From contig JAGYXB010001402.1 of assembly GCA_022495005.1 (NCBI GenBank), forward strand, positions 1 through 64,000: DNA of 64,000 nt, read 5' to 3'. Both the position numbers and the translations under genes were made by a program. Positions 22,529 through 34,260 of this stretch are shown here, in pieces. Under the pieces are notes generated by a model, which was given only the letters and a program-made list of their open reading frames with translations, searched no databases and had not been told where the DNA came from. The DNA comes from Rhyacophila brunnea. Its lineage: Eukaryota; Arthropoda; Insecta; Trichoptera; Rhyacophilidae. How positions within the stretch are numbered: the first letter of the stretch is position 1; each line of letters begins with the position of its first letter.

Positions 22529-24608
22529 ATGGCGAGTGGTTCGGGTATCGATAAATTGTTGCGTAAAAGTGGCGGTAAATCATTATCGATGAGATCCGCG
22601 ATATATTGAACCAATCTGATAACGACAGTCTTTGTGACAGTGATAGTGAGCCAGACATTGATAATTGCGACGAAGATCTTCATGTTTCGTCGGATGAAGA
22701 AGGGCCCGAGGAAGAAATAACCACGCCGTCCGTAATTACATCGGATGATCAAAATATGTCCCCAATAAACGCCTGCGGTTGAATTCATGTGATGCATGGA
22801 ATTGGGAAGAGACCGCAGACGTCTGCAGCATTCCTTTCACGGGGCAGCCAGGATTATGCCGAACGACTATCAATGCCTTTGAGGCCGACAAGTCGGAGTA
22901 TGCGGCGTGTCGAGAAATTTTCACGGAGTTTTGGTCTCAAATCACTTCCAAAACTAACCGGTACGTACATGTTTTATCAATTATTTATATATTTGTAGTT
23001 TACAATTGCAAATAAACGAAACATGTTGATACAATTTTGGGTATTTCTTTTGCAATATACCAAGTCAGATCATATTTCAATGCAAAATAATATTTCCCAT
23101 ATCTGACACTGTTCTGTAGGTACTCAATATTTCTTTATTCTTTATCTTCAGATACTCCACGGAGAGATCATCTACGTCTACGCCCAGTGAAGAATGGAAG
23201 GACATCACTTCTGAGGAGTTGCAGGCCTACTTCTGCCTATGCATTCAGATGGGCGCAGTGCGAAAGTCAACTATCAAAAGTTACTGGTCCAAAAGACAGG
23301 TTATTGAGACACCTTTTTTCATATCTGTTATGCCATGGGTGAGATTTGAAACTATCTCCAAGAATGTGCACTTTGCGGACGACAAAGATGCTTCTCCAGG
23401 AGATAGGTCCAAAAAGATTTGCCCTATAATAACTCATCTGCGTAAGAGATTTTCGATGTTTATAAACCAAACTACAAGCTTTCTATCGATGCTTGATGAA
23501 GTTCCGGGGACGTTTATGCTATGTTCAGTTCTATAGGAATAAACGTGCCCGGTTCGGCATAAAGTTTTATAAACCTTGTGAGTCTCAGTCAGGGTATTGT
23601 TTCGATTTCAGTATATATACTGGGACGAAGGAGGGAGATGTGGACTTGCCATCTAGTGAAGCGATTATGCATCATCTATTGTTAGGCTATGAGACTGATG
23701 GGCACATTCACTTCCTCGATATCTGGTATTCGTCTCCCAATCCTTTTCTAAAAGAAAAAGGAACTAACTGCGTAGGTACAGTTCGGACCAACCGCAAGAA
23801 TATGCCTACGAGTATGAAAGGAAAGACGAAAATGGAGAGAGGTGAAACGTCGTGCCTGCTCAGTCATGGATTGATGGCACTACAATGGATGGATAAAAAA
23901 CCAGTCACAATCTTATCCACCATTCATGAGGGCATCTCTATGACTGCAACAGGCAAAATGATTCACCGTAGCCAGCAGGCAGTTACCAAGCCCCAGGCAG
24001 TTATTGACTACAATAATGGCATGGGGGGAGTAGATCGTCAAGATCAATGCCTGGCCTCCTTCCCGATTATGCGTAGGTATATCAAGGGGTATAAGAAGAA
24101 ATTTTTTATGTATGTGATATGGCCTTATTTAATTCATATCAGATTTTTAAAAAAGTCTCTCTGGCCCGATTGACCTTCAATGAGTTTAGGGTCAACGTGG
24201 CATAACAGATACTGTGAAAAGTTATTAATATTCGCTGACTATGGCAGAAAAGGAAGGCCCTCAGTTAGTGATTGTCCGTTGCGGCGTCACGCATTGCAAT
24301 GGGCTCACTTTCCAGGAAATATTGCCGTTGGCCCTGGGGGGAAAGCAGTATCCCACAAGGCAATGCCACATTTGTCGTGCAAGGAAGAAGGATTCAAAAA
24401 CACGCTGGAAGTATAAAAAATGCAAGGTGGCTGTCCATCATCCAGAGTGTTTTGAACAATACCACACTAAGCTGTACTTTTACGTTAAATTGTTATGTTT
24501 TCATGTGTTTTTATTTATGTTTTCTTCAATTCCTTACCATTTTCAAAATAATCTTTTTTATATTTATTTCCTAAGACCTATGACTACATTGTCATATATA
24601 AAACAATA
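22529..24608 (+). pseudogene. piggyBac transposase, left copy
   Basis: This cut-and-paste transposase of the piggyBac family targets TTAA. It starts MASGSGIDKLLRKSGG, has an acidic N-terminus, an intron 22,961-23,151 (CCG|gtacgt … cttcag|ATA), then EELQAYFCLCIQMG, the first catalytic Asp in KPNYKLSID, the second near HFLDIWYSSP, the third in GGVDRQDQ, and a C-terminal cysteine-rich domain (QCHICRARKK … HHPEC). Lesions shared with the right copy include two shifts around KLSID (near 23,450 and 23,490). Left-only lesions are a 4-base deletion in the SLSID-EI region near 22,585 and a 1-base deletion near 22,760. It is dead. Confidence 0.9.
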
Positions 24609-24762
24609 ATTAAAAAGAATAATTCAATAACTACACAATGTCTTAAAAATAATAGGAATCAAGTATATAATATAAAAGTAATAGCAATTTTAGTATAACA
24701 TATACTCTTGTAAAATTTATTACAAAATTAAATCTGGCTGTTTGTCCAAAGTATTTCCCATT
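24609..24762. other. 3' region between piggyBac and zinc-finger gene
   Basis: The minus-strand polyadenylation signal AATAAA (TTTATT at 24,716-24,721) lies about 45 bases past the zinc-finger stop. Confidence 0.6.
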
Positions 24763-26043
24763 TTAATCTGTCTTGGATGGCTTAAATGGCTTTTTACCAG
24801 AATGAGTCATTTTGTGTTTTTTCATGGTGCCTGATGCAATACAAGAGTAACCACATTGGTCACATGTAAATGGTTTTTCGCCAGAATGAGACATTTTGTG
24901 TAATTTCATACTACTAGATTCTCTACAAGAGTATTCACATTGGTCACAGTTAAATGGCTTTTCACCAGAATGCGTCATTATGTGCCTTTTCATATTATTA
25001 GGTATTATACATGAGTAATGACATTCATCACATTTAATTGACTTTTCACCAGAATGAGTCATTTTGTGTATTTTCATATCACCAGATCTTATACATGAGT
25101 AATTACATTGGGCACATTTGAAAGGCTTTTCACCAGAATGAATCATTTTGTGTATTTTTATATAACCAGATTGTATACAAGAGTAATTACACTGGTCACA
25201 TTGAAATGGCCTTTCACCAGAATGAATCATTTTGTGTATTTTCATAATAGATGTTGTTGTACTTGAATAATCACATTGATCACATTTAAATGGCTTTTCA
25301 CCAGAATGAATCATCTTGTGTAATTTCATCTGACTGGATCTTATACATGAGTAATTACATTGGGCACATTTGAAAGGCTTTTCACCAGAATGAATCATTT
25401 TGTGTATTTTTATATAACCAGATTGTATACAAGAGTAATTACACTGGTCACATTGAAATGGCCTTTCACCAGAATGAGTCATTTTGTGTATTTTCATATT
25501 AGATTTTGTTGTACTTGAATGATCACATTGATCACATTTAAATGGCTTTTCAGCAGAATGTGTCATTTTATGTAGTTTCATCTTACTAGATGTTCTACAA
25601 GAGTAATTACACTGAGAACATTTATTTGGCCTTTCAACAGATTGATTTATTAGGTAAAGATTTTTGATATTAGATCGAATTCCCATGTAATTTTCCGTTT
25701 TATTCGCTATTGATTTTTTATGACACGCTTTGTGAATTTTCAATAGAGATGACGATGCAAAAAAATCAAAACAAAAACTGCACGCAAAATTTTCGTTATT
25801 AAATGATTTTTTCTCTAATTTTATTACGGCTATTAATAATTTGGGATCTGTGACGTAAGATTCTATATTCTCACGTTTAGCAGTGTGACTGACTTTATTA
25901 GTTTTCGTTTTATAACACTTCAATTCTTTTTTAATGTCTTGATAGTCAATCTGTATTTCATCGTATGGCTCGTGTACTTTTAGGATCCTCTCTGGCAATC
26001 CGAGACTAGCGGAATATGTCATGGCAGTGGTTGCAGGAATCAA
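24763..26043 (-). CDS. C2H2 zinc-finger exon, inner left gene
   Basis: Terminal exon, 426 codons, phase 0, beginning right after acceptor cttttag| with LIPATTAMTYS; the leucine codon is not a start because exons 1 and 3 supply the N-terminus. The first 70 residues are acidic and include DIKKE and IKLE motifs. One divergent finger (CSFCFDFF…H) is followed by ten regular CxxC-x12-HxxxH fingers with HSGEKPF linkers. The product is presumably a nuclear DNA-binding regulator. Fingers 3-5 and 6-8 are a duplicated three-finger block. No stops or shifts are seen. It differs from the right-arm copy by two residues (I/T and H/N). Confidence 0.93.
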   Translation of the reverse strand: MIPATTAMTYSASLGLPERILKVHEPYDEIQIDYQDIKKELKCYKTKTNKVSHTAKRENIESYVTDPKLLIAVIKLEKKSFNNENFACSFCFDFFASSSLLKIHKACHKKSIANKTENYMGIRSNIKNLYLINQSVERPNKCSQCNYSCRTSSKMKLHKMTHSAEKPFKCDQCDHSSTTKSNMKIHKMTHSGERPFQCDQCNYSCIQSGYIKIHKMIHSGEKPFKCAQCNYSCIRSSQMKLHKMIHSGEKPFKCDQCDYSSTTTSIMKIHKMIHSGERPFQCDQCNYSCIQSGYIKIHKMIHSGEKPFKCAQCNYSCIRSGDMKIHKMTHSGEKSIKCDECHYSCIIPNNMKRHIMTHSGEKPFNCDQCEYSCRESSSMKLHKMSHSGEKPFTCDQCGYSCIASGTMKKHKMTHSGKKPFKPSKTD

Positions 26044-26229
26044 CTAAAAGAACGCAGAGTATATTGCATTAACAAGAAGACAAACAACATAGGTATATGG
26101 TATAATAATATTTTTAAAAAAATACACACCTTAAAGATATGTAGGCATTTTAACATACAGGGAGGGTAGAATTTTGAGAAAGAAATGGTTTGTTCATAAT
26201 TTATATCAGTATGCTTATTTCAAGTAAAT

Positions 26230-26833
26230 CAAGTCGAGCAAGTCAGCAGCTACGCCTATCTCGGACAGCAGGTGAAATAGACGGAAGCATGCACGATGAA
26301 ATTGCTCGAAGAACCAAGCTGGGATGGAGTGCTTTCGGATGTCTGAATAGTATCTTCAAGAGTGATCTACCATTATGTCTTAAGCGTAGGGTGTTCAACC
26401 AATGTGTGCTACCTGTGCTCACGTATGGCTGCAAGACGTGGACCCTCAACACAAGAGATGTCCAAAGGCTAAAAGTCACACAGCGATGCATGGAGAGGTG
26501 CATGTTTGGCATCACGCGAAAGGATCGTAAGAGAAACGAATGGGTTAGGAAGCAGCCAAGAGTACGCGATGTAACAGACATTGCCAAACAGCTGAAATGG
26601 AGATGGGCGGGGCACATTTTTCGCCGAAAGGACGGCCGCTGGACAAATGCCGTCATTCAATGGTATCCAAAGGGTACGAAACGGCCACAGGGTCGCCCTA
26701 AAAGCCGCTGGATTGACGAACTGGTAAAGTTCGGCGGAAATACGTGGCAGCAAACGACACAGGACCGAGAGAGTTGGAGAAAACTTGGGGAGGCCTTCAT
26801 CCAGCAGTGGATTGACCCCGGCTGATGATGATG
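26230..26833 (+). mobile_element. 5'-truncated RTE insertion in intron
   Basis: This is the C-terminal 200 codons of an RTE reverse transcriptase, ending IQQWIDPG and tgatgatgatg, flanked by a 13-bp duplication atttcaagtaaat (26,217-26,229 and 26,834-26,846). It is opposite in sense to the zinc-finger gene. The same insertion is in the right arm (48,061-48,664), so it predates the palindrome. Confidence 0.92.
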
Positions 26834-27131
26834 ATTTCAAGTAAATGTGCATGGATCCTGAATATACAATTCCCAATACAATATTTATTATCTGCTTCAC
26901 ATATCTAAGTGTGCGTAAGACCTAAAGATACCACTTCGACGGAATCTGGCTGCATGTATTCACTTGACTTAGGGGTTCATAATAAAAAACCAGTCTCTCA
27001 TCTATGTTTACAATTAATCCTAATCATTTTCAAACTTATTCACTGACGACCTACATATTTTTTAGCAGAAGACTAGTACAAGTGCAAGTCACACTAACTA
27101 TATTGTTATTTCATAGAAAATAGTGTAGACA

Positions 27132-27363
27132 ATTGATTTACTGTTGTGCATTCGAAATAAGAGCAGTCGGGTTGAGGATTCTTATGCCGGGTCCACACTG
27201 GCAACATGTCGCGCGACAACCTCGTTAAATTTTACGATAAGTATGATAATTATCGTAAAATTTAACGAGGTTGTCGCGCGACATGTTGCTAGTGTGGACC
27301 CGGCATTATGTTTGCTTTAGGATTTTGTATCAGCAACGTAGATTTTCTTAAAACCAACTTCCT
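27132..27363 (-). pseudogene. Exon 3b relic, left
   Basis: On the minus strand acceptor ttacag|GAA opens EVGFKKIYVADTKS, then a stop and SKHN. After the MITE it resumes NPQPDCSYFECTT and a GTAAAT donor. The paired-cysteine ending matches exon 3, so this is a duplicated exon killed by a stop and by the MITE. Confidence 0.7.
27185..27305. mobile_element. 121-bp hairpin MITE in exon 3b
   Basis: A near-perfect hairpin, TGCCGGGTCCACACTGGCAA to its inverse, flanked by TTA on both sides (27,182-27,184 and 27,306-27,308). TTA duplications fit Harbinger-mobilised MITEs. It interrupts the exon-3-like frame on the minus strand. In the right arm the same insertion has lost its central 65 bases. Confidence 0.88.
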
Positions 27364-28318
27364 GTAAATTAGTATACGACTTAGTAATAGAAGGGTTGTG
27401 GGAATAACAGAGTTTTACATAGGTTATTGTATAATGCATATTTGTCAAGACACACCTTACTATCGGTTTTGGTATAGTATTTTAAAAGAGCGGTGTTCCT
27501 TATATACAGGCTGTCCCCATGCCTGTAATCACCAAATTCCATATTAGGTACATGCTAAATTGAGAGGAAAGTGCAGAATTTTGCATGGAAAGTGAAGACG
27601 TATGAAGAATATGTACCTATCCACACGGTGGTTACACTGTCAAGCACAACCGATTGGAATGCATTAGATTGACTTGTTTTTATTGAAAATTTTACTCAGA
27701 CAATAATATTGCTTTCATACTTATACTACTGGGGAAAGATTTGTGATGAACTATAGTTGGATGTAGGCACACATTCCTTTATCCGCACCTAATATCACTT
27801 TTATACCTTGTCTACTAGATGATATCCTTGTTGTGGTGAGTTGTTTGAAATGTGTTATATTTCCATTTTTAGTTATACGCATCTACATTGGTCACCAGTA
27901 AAATTATAGTTAATAATATAATATACTATAACCGTCTTATGTGTGAATCGTTAGATATACAATACATTCCTGTTTCATAATAATAAATTAATAGTATCAC
28001 TTACGCCAAGACATTGACTTATTTTTGCATTCCTATTTAGAAACTGATCATTAGGAATCAAGTTGACGGAGGGAAGGCAACATAGGTACCGCATCTTTGG
28101 AGCAACAGAGAAATAGGAAACTAATAAATTTGCACTCACGTTGTGTTCCATAAGCTAAGCGAGTACCAATAATTCGTTTTTGAATGGGTAAATAATAACT
28201 GGGCGAATACGTCAGTGTTTTTCGCCACATCTAATCAAATTAATTGATCTATTGCGCATCTTAATTTATTCTGTGTTACCGTTATGATCGTATTTAAAAT
28301 GAATAGATTGTTATATAC

Positions 28319-28471
28319 CTGATGTCGTGGAATGCATTTGGAATAAGGGCAAGTGGGTTGAGGGTGCTCATGATTGCTTTGCTCCACATCCACTTGAACA
28401 ATGTCATTCTTCAAGTCAACCTGCTCGAAATTAGTCTCCAATTTCACAGTGGTAAGGTACTTTGAAGAGAT
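28319..28471 (-). CDS. Exon 3 of inner left zinc-finger gene
   Basis: 51 codons, phase 0 at both ends, between tttttag|ATC and CAG|gtatat. It encodes VKLETNFEQ, an acidic middle, and PTCPYSKCIPRHQ. It is identical in protein to 46,488-46,640, and the homologous exon lies at 3,160-3,291. It joins in frame to exon 1 and to the zinc-finger exon, giving a model of about 528 residues. Confidence 0.8.
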
Positions 28472-28593
28472 CTAAAAAAATACATTGATATTATAATTAA
28501 AAAATAATATTAATATCTTTTTACGACGATAATAAACTTTGTTTCTGTTTCGTGATATCGTTGGCGGCATTACAATATGTTGATTGTCTAGAG

Positions 28594-28710
28594 TAGTGGT
28601 CGGCAAACCGCGGCTCGCGAGCCACATGTGGTTTTCTGACCCCTTGAGTGTGGCTCTGACACAAATGACTACGAACGGGCTAAAACAGTGAAAGATAGAA
28701 TAGTCAAAAT
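28594..28710 (+). mobile_element. hAT terminal fragment
   Basis: agtggtcggcaaaccgcggc followed by tcgcgagccacatgtgg is the typical terminus of insect and mammal hAT (Zaphod/Charlie-like) elements. The far end is not recognised. It is shared with the right arm at 46,250-46,372. Confidence 0.65.
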
Positions 28711-29862
28711 GTGTTCGAATATAACCAACCAACCAGCAAGTCAAAGATTTTAAATTGCTTTCAGCTTTATCATAGCAGTTGACGAGTCTTGTGACATAAA
28801 TGATAGCACAATTTTCAATTTTTGTACGATTTATTTCATCTACAGGTCATGAAAAAGAACTAAAAATATAGTCCTGTTGAATGATATATGATAATTAAAT
28901 AATAAATTTTAATTCCGAATAGTGAGCTGATTATTTTAGTTATGTTCTAACCTTATGCGTTTAAATAAGCATATATTATCATGCACCATTTTAATAATTT
29001 TTCTCATAAACCATTTTTAAGTTAATCTTTTTATCTCTTTTAAGGAAATATTGTCACCACAATGGTGCTGTATTCTAAATTTGCACGAAAGATCGACAAC
29101 CATAACGTGGAATGCGGCTTCTTTGAGATTAAATAGGTACCTAACGCTAGACTGGCAAGCTATCTTCGTCGTATTATGCAATTTCGAATCGGAAAGCGAG
29201 GTGCGTAATTGATTTTTGAATGGGCATAATAATTATTAATAATAAACCCCGCCTGGGGCTACGAGGTAACGAAGTTACAGCATCACAACTATGAATTGAT
29301 ATCCGACCGTTTGAGAAAGCAATTGTTCGAAATTAACTGCAAACTTATAGTCGCTACCTACGTATATAATTTTTTGAACTCGACCGAAGATAACTGCCAA
29401 AGAAGAAATTGCCTGGGAAGCGAATAGGTCATCGAATAATTATTAAAATGACAATTGGATACGTTTAGTGTGCTATTATTTCATAATTAGTAGTACGTCA
29501 ATTAACGCTGTCAAATTGTATACGCCATAGTGGTTTTAATAATGCTATGCTGACGAGGAATAGCCACTCGAGCCGAGCGGACCTACCATACGCTCACGCT
29601 CGGTCCACCTCGAGTGGTCTCGGCGAAAGTGTGTCCTGCATTAAATCGGGTTGTGATTTGTTGTTTGGAAAAAGTGAGTCACTACATCGGTCATTCTTCA
29701 AACATTCATTAGGTACTCTACAACAGTAATCACAAGTAGCCAATGACATTATTAATGGACAACGCACTCAATACAGTAGATGGCAAGTAAATTCGCGCAT
29801 AGCGACATTTGCACATGCATAGGTAGACGTCACGCGATTTCCATTATGCGATATCACGCAGC
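28711..29862. other. Intron of inner left zinc-finger gene
   Basis: Noncoding between exon 3 and the exon 2 relic. At 29,563-29,620 an inverted pair ccactcgag … ctcgagtgg with inner gagcggacc/ggtccacc arms could form a hairpin; the identical block is in the right arm. Nothing else is recognised. Confidence 0.5.
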
Positions 29863-29867
29863 GGGAA

Positions 29868-30100
29868 TTTATAGCAATATCACCTTTATTGTAATGGCGT
29901 TAGAACAGTGTTTCTAGTGTTAATGTTCATTTGAGCGAACCCGTTCGAACCGAACCATTCGGCAGACCCGACGAAAAGCATTAGGAATTTATAGCAATAG
30001 CACCTTTATTGTAATGGCGTTAGAACAGATTGTGCCATTCGGCAGACACGACAAAAAAGTGAGTGTCATTTTTCCAGATGCTTTGTCCATATTAATGTCA
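29868..30100 (-). repeat. Tandem duplication of about 115 bases
   Basis: gaatttatagcaata-cacc followed by tttattgtaatggcgttaga occurs twice (29,872 and 29,987), each with a nearby ccattcggcagac block. It is mirrored at 44,860-45,090 in the right arm, so it predates the palindrome. Confidence 0.7.
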
Positions 30101-30428
30101 ACAAACGAATGACAACAAACACAGTGCAAACAAAACCAACCCACCTTGATTAACAATGCCACGTGGCGATTCATATGTATTTATAGTGATAAAATTAAAA
30201 ATAGAACAATATATTGGGTAATAATGTTCTCAAAGGGAACGAAACCGGACGTTAGACAATCATGTGGACAATTAAATTACTAGATACTTATTATATTGTT
30301 TTAGCACTAATCACAAGAACATTTTCGTAGTTTTAATTCAAAACGAACGTTCCAAACTTATCTTATCTAAATCAATTAATAGAGCGTACCGTCGTTGGCG
30401 ACTTATTTACAATAATCATAATTGGTAT

Positions 30429-30577
30429 AGTGTTAAAGAGTTTCCTTCCACAGCCGTTGAAAATTACCCATTCTATTTCCGAAGTGACAACATATTTCCT
30501 CCGGAAACGCACTTCTTTCCTGTTTACTTACCTATATCATTGGTGACTTTTGTTGATTCTCTCTGAGAATCAACTCT
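30429..30577 (-). pseudogene. Disabled exon 2, inner left
   Basis: Homologous to the intact 70-codon exon 2 at 60,338-60,547. Relative to that, ATATAAGTAAACAGG has become ATATAGGTAAGTAAACAGG, which puts a stop in frame and creates a strong GGTAAGT donor. An exon ending there would be 46 bases and would break the frame, so skipping from exon 1 to exon 3 is the simplest model. Confidence 0.7.
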
Positions 30578-30662
30578 CTTGGAATATTACAATATAACTT
30601 CTTATGCAAATATTATCGATTAAGTTTGGTATTTTTTAATAAGTAACTTTTGAAAAACTAAC

Positions 30663-30815
30663 CTCTACAGCGTGGCAGCGATCATCAGCATCCTCCTGTT
30701 TGATGCAAGTATTCAACTCTGGGTTATTTCCATGTAAAGATACATCGAACGATTGTTGCTCATCTGCATCAGGTTCGAAGTCTACCGCTTCACGTTTTAC
30801 GTCCATTTTACGCAT
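30663..30815 (-). CDS. Exon 1 of inner left zinc-finger gene
   Basis: 51 codons from ATG (MRKMDVKREAVDFEPDADEQ) to GAG|gttag. Two psi-K-x-E motifs, VKRE and IKQE, bracket an acidic stretch. The start is chosen because the upstream ATGCGTAAAATG is shared by the inner copies; a second in-frame ATG three codons later is also conserved. The gene reads away from the palindrome axis. The region 30,816-31,560 upstream resembles that of other family copies. Confidence 0.8.
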
Positions 30816-30929
30816 TGAAAGCGCAGGTAGTTATCAAAGGGAATCGTGTCACACTAAACACGTGTACGCAAATCTGTCACACATGTGTTTGGCTGCCGTG
30901 ACAATAGACAATAAACTAATATAATATAG

Positions 30930-31560
30930 GGATGGAAAAATCAATCAATACTTTTGTCCGGTATTTCAATACTTTGGGATCGATTATTTGATAACTTAAT
31001 TCCCTAGTTGAAATATTTAATGCAGGCGCTCTATGTGCAAGCAAAAGTCCGAGGACATAAAATCGTCCGATTTGTCTATGCTCTGCTATTGACCATAATC
31101 TCAAATTTAAAAATACAGATAAAGCTGTCATTTTCTAATAAGTAAACAAAATAATCAATCACAATGTTGAAAAAAGTCCAGGACATTAAAATTTATTAAG
31201 TCACTTATTGTCACTGACGATGTACATACAAACTTTGTACTTTTTTTTCGCGTGGAGTAGGTAGGTTCCTACCGAAACCTGCGGCTATTAAATGAGATTT
31301 TAGAAATTATATAAAATTATTGTCTTCACCGACAGTAATAATATTGTTTTGTCTTGCTACCGCGAACATCAACAGTTACTAATTAATACTAACACTTGAT
31401 ACTAGATCTAATAAAATTATTACCTTTTATTTGTATCCAATTAATAACCATCATAACCTATAATGATAATAAAATTTGATGGCTATGTTGCCATTGACAT
31501 TAATAATATTACTATTATTGTCAGCTTAAAAATATAATATGTATGAAGACGTACCTAGGT
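30930..31560 (-). promoter_or_regulatory. Upstream block of inner left zinc-finger gene
   Basis: Similar to 58,060-58,500 upstream of another family copy: both share ttcaatacttygggatcgat, gcaggcgctc and tttttttcgcgtggagtagg stretches in the same order. Conservation between paralogues could mean promoter function or simply shared descent. No core promoter element is assigned. Confidence 0.4.
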
Positions 31561-31937
31561 ACCTATATATTTAATTTTATGTAGAGTCCGGAAATTAATT
31601 TCCCTTTACACAAATATTAGAATATTATATACCTACATAACTATATTATTGTTAATAATTTCTGAAGATTAACGAGCGCTCTGGTTTGTCAAATTTTCCA
31701 TTTCGTGTACTGTGACAATTAAAACAATGTAAAGACTAGAGCATTTTATCATCACAAAATCTTTTATTCTAAAATTAATATTGTAAGCATTGTAATTGCT
31801 AATCAGAATTTGAATATTCCAACTAGGGGAAAGTATTGAATGATTTGACAGGACAAAAAGGATCGTTACCTTTTCAGCCCTAGTTATAGCCCCATCCTTA
31901 TACCTCACGGCCATAGACTAATATAATATTCGATAAT

Positions 31938-32390
31938 GCTTCAAATACACTATATTATGACGAACGGTCACATATTATATGTATGTCGAAAAACCCGTTT
32001 CTTATGTTGGCGTCCTGTGTCATAGAGTGTAAAAAGACGATGTCATGACTGTCACATATATGTCAAACGATCTATGACGGCCTTCTATGTCATAGATTTT
32101 CGGCTCAGTGTAAACAACTCGGTAATTTTGTGTGACACTCTAGTTTATGTCTGTGACATCTATGCCTAATGGTTCAAATACACTATATGACGATCGGTCA
32201 CATATATGTCGAAAAACCCGTTTCTTATGTTGGCGTCCTGTGTCATAGAGTGTAAATACGATGTCATAGTCTGTCACATATATGTCAAACGATCTATGAC
32301 GGCCTTCTATGTCATAGATTTTCGGCTCAGTGTAAACACCTCGGTAATTTTGTGTGACACTAGTTTATGTCTGTGACATCTATGCCGAAC
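31938..32390 (+). repeat. Tandem duplicated Harbinger-A terminus (left only)
   Basis: Two consecutive copies of a roughly 230-base terminal segment (31,938-32,168 and 32,170-32,390), each running from ttcaaatacactatat to gacatctatgcc. The right arm has a single copy at 42,795-43,022. Confidence 0.85.
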
Positions 32391-33119
32391 ATGTTGTCAT
32401 ATATTATTGTTTATGGGTCATAGATCGCGCGGGAAGTGTTTTTCTGTCTTTGATTTCAAACGCCATCTTGACAATTTTGACTACTATACAACGAAACAAT
32501 ACCTAGTAAAAAATGGACAAAAGAACTCGCAAAATCGTGTTAGAGTGGACGGATGAAGTAATTATTAATTTAATCGGATTGGTGGAAGGTAATCCACTAT
32601 TGTGGGACTGTACACTGACCGATTATAAAAACAGGGTTAAACGAAATGCTGCTTGGGTCCAAATCGTACAAGATTTGGGCCTTGAAAGCGGTTCTCAGTA
32701 CTCGGTGGATGATGCCACGCGTAAATGGCAGAGTTTGCGGTGCCAGTATAAAGACTATAAAAATAAGGAAAAGGCGACAAAGAGTGGCCAAGGGACCAGC
32801 GACAGGTACCACGTTAGATGGAAGTTTTTCGGCCTCCTCAAGTTCCTTGACTGCGACTCGATAGCTGTCGCCACTACTTCAAATTTAGTAAGTATCGCAA
32901 CGATTTTTATTAGACATTCCACATCGAGTTAAGTGTTTCTCTAGCGGCTAGCTATTCCAATTCAGATAACGAGCTCTCTTTGCAAAGTATTTATAGTATA
33001 TTATTATTCTATGAAATGTATAAAGGTACCTAGGTACCTATCCACAAAAGTGTAGGTAGCCTTGAGGTACGTTCCTTCCTGAAACTTGGTATTATATTAG
33101 GTAGATGCTCTGAAATTAA

Positions 33120-33670
33120 ACACAATATCCTATGATCATTCAGTGTCAGTTCTCTTTTCAATTGATGACTTGTTTAGGCTATTGAGCTAGGTAAAGATAC
33201 TCTATTCCATATCGTTGTGATCTCAATTCTTGATTCCTGATGTTTTTTTCGTGTAGTAACAATTTTATTTCTTCTAAACATGAAGCAAAGCGTGTCAGTA
33301 CGTTACCTCTGGAAAGCCAGCGAACTTCATTGTGCAGAAGTAAATCTAGGTACTCGCTATCTACTTCCAAGTCCCGGAGTACCTTAAATTGGTGATAATA
33401 GAGGGGTTTGGCCAAGATGCTGTTAGTTACTTTGATAATGAAATTCATTACTGTAACCATTTCTTCGGGAAATGTTAGGGCGCAAAGCGCTTCTCGATGT
33501 AAATATGAGTAGAGTAAAGAGTGGTAGAGTATGCTGTACATCTAAGTTTGTCTGGCGGCTCTATTTCATAAACTCATAAGTTATAAGGCTGCTTGAGATA
33601 AGGTGAAATTGGAGTTTATGTCTGAATAGCCGTAAGCGTCTATGCAAAGAGCCGCTTATTCCGACCCCTG
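33120..33670 (-). mobile_element. hAT transposase fragment in Harbinger intron, left
   Basis: The terminus CAGGGGTCGG (minus strand, at 33,670) is followed by a 120-codon frame with LHNEVRWLSRGNVLTRF, the signature of hAT/ZBED5- and GTF2IRD2-type transposases. Only the middle of the protein remains, and the far terminus is not recognised. The right-arm copy differs by two residues. Confidence 0.8.
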
Positions 33671-34260
33671 GTCTAGGCTATGCCAATGTAAATCTGCTGA
33701 GAAATAATTTGTTTGAATTTAATAACATTTCATGTTCTATCAAACCTACATTTTGTACGAAGTCAGAACCTTTGTATGAATAACGTTGGTATTCAATTAT
33801 AGGTCGTAATAATAATTTTATTCATAACATGGAAATCACCGGTGAGTCCACTGAGCATATTATCTATGCTCCTTTTAGATGTTTATGCATGGTCTACATC
33901 TACAAATTACAATACAGTAAACTTCCAGTCCAGCACCAAAAATTTCCCTGTCGAATTGATGGGCAGTTGTTGGTTTAATTTTTGTCTACTCTACGGTACA
34001 AAAACATTTTTAAATAGGTTGTTTGAAAAAAAAAACTCTTATTTTGTTAAATAAATATTTCAATTCAATAAATTCTACAGCTCTCTTCCTCTACTGTTGA
34101 CAAAGCATGTTATAGGTATTATGTGATGGATGTAGACAACAATAAAACTGCATTATGTTTATGTTAATTCAATCCTTTTTGATTTTATTTTTGAAATTAT
34201 ACATAAATATACCTATTAATATAATAACTTAAACATATTAAGTATTTGAGTAAAATTTAC
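33671..34260. other. Harbinger-A intron sequence
   Basis: Noncoding. A short plus-strand frame at 33,842-34,054 is conserved in the right arm only because the arms are nearly identical; no domain is seen. Confidence 0.4.

Noticed and set aside
22279..22797. 172-codon minus-strand frame antisense to piggyBac
   Set aside because: Mirror of the piggyBac 5' region with no domain; shadow frame.
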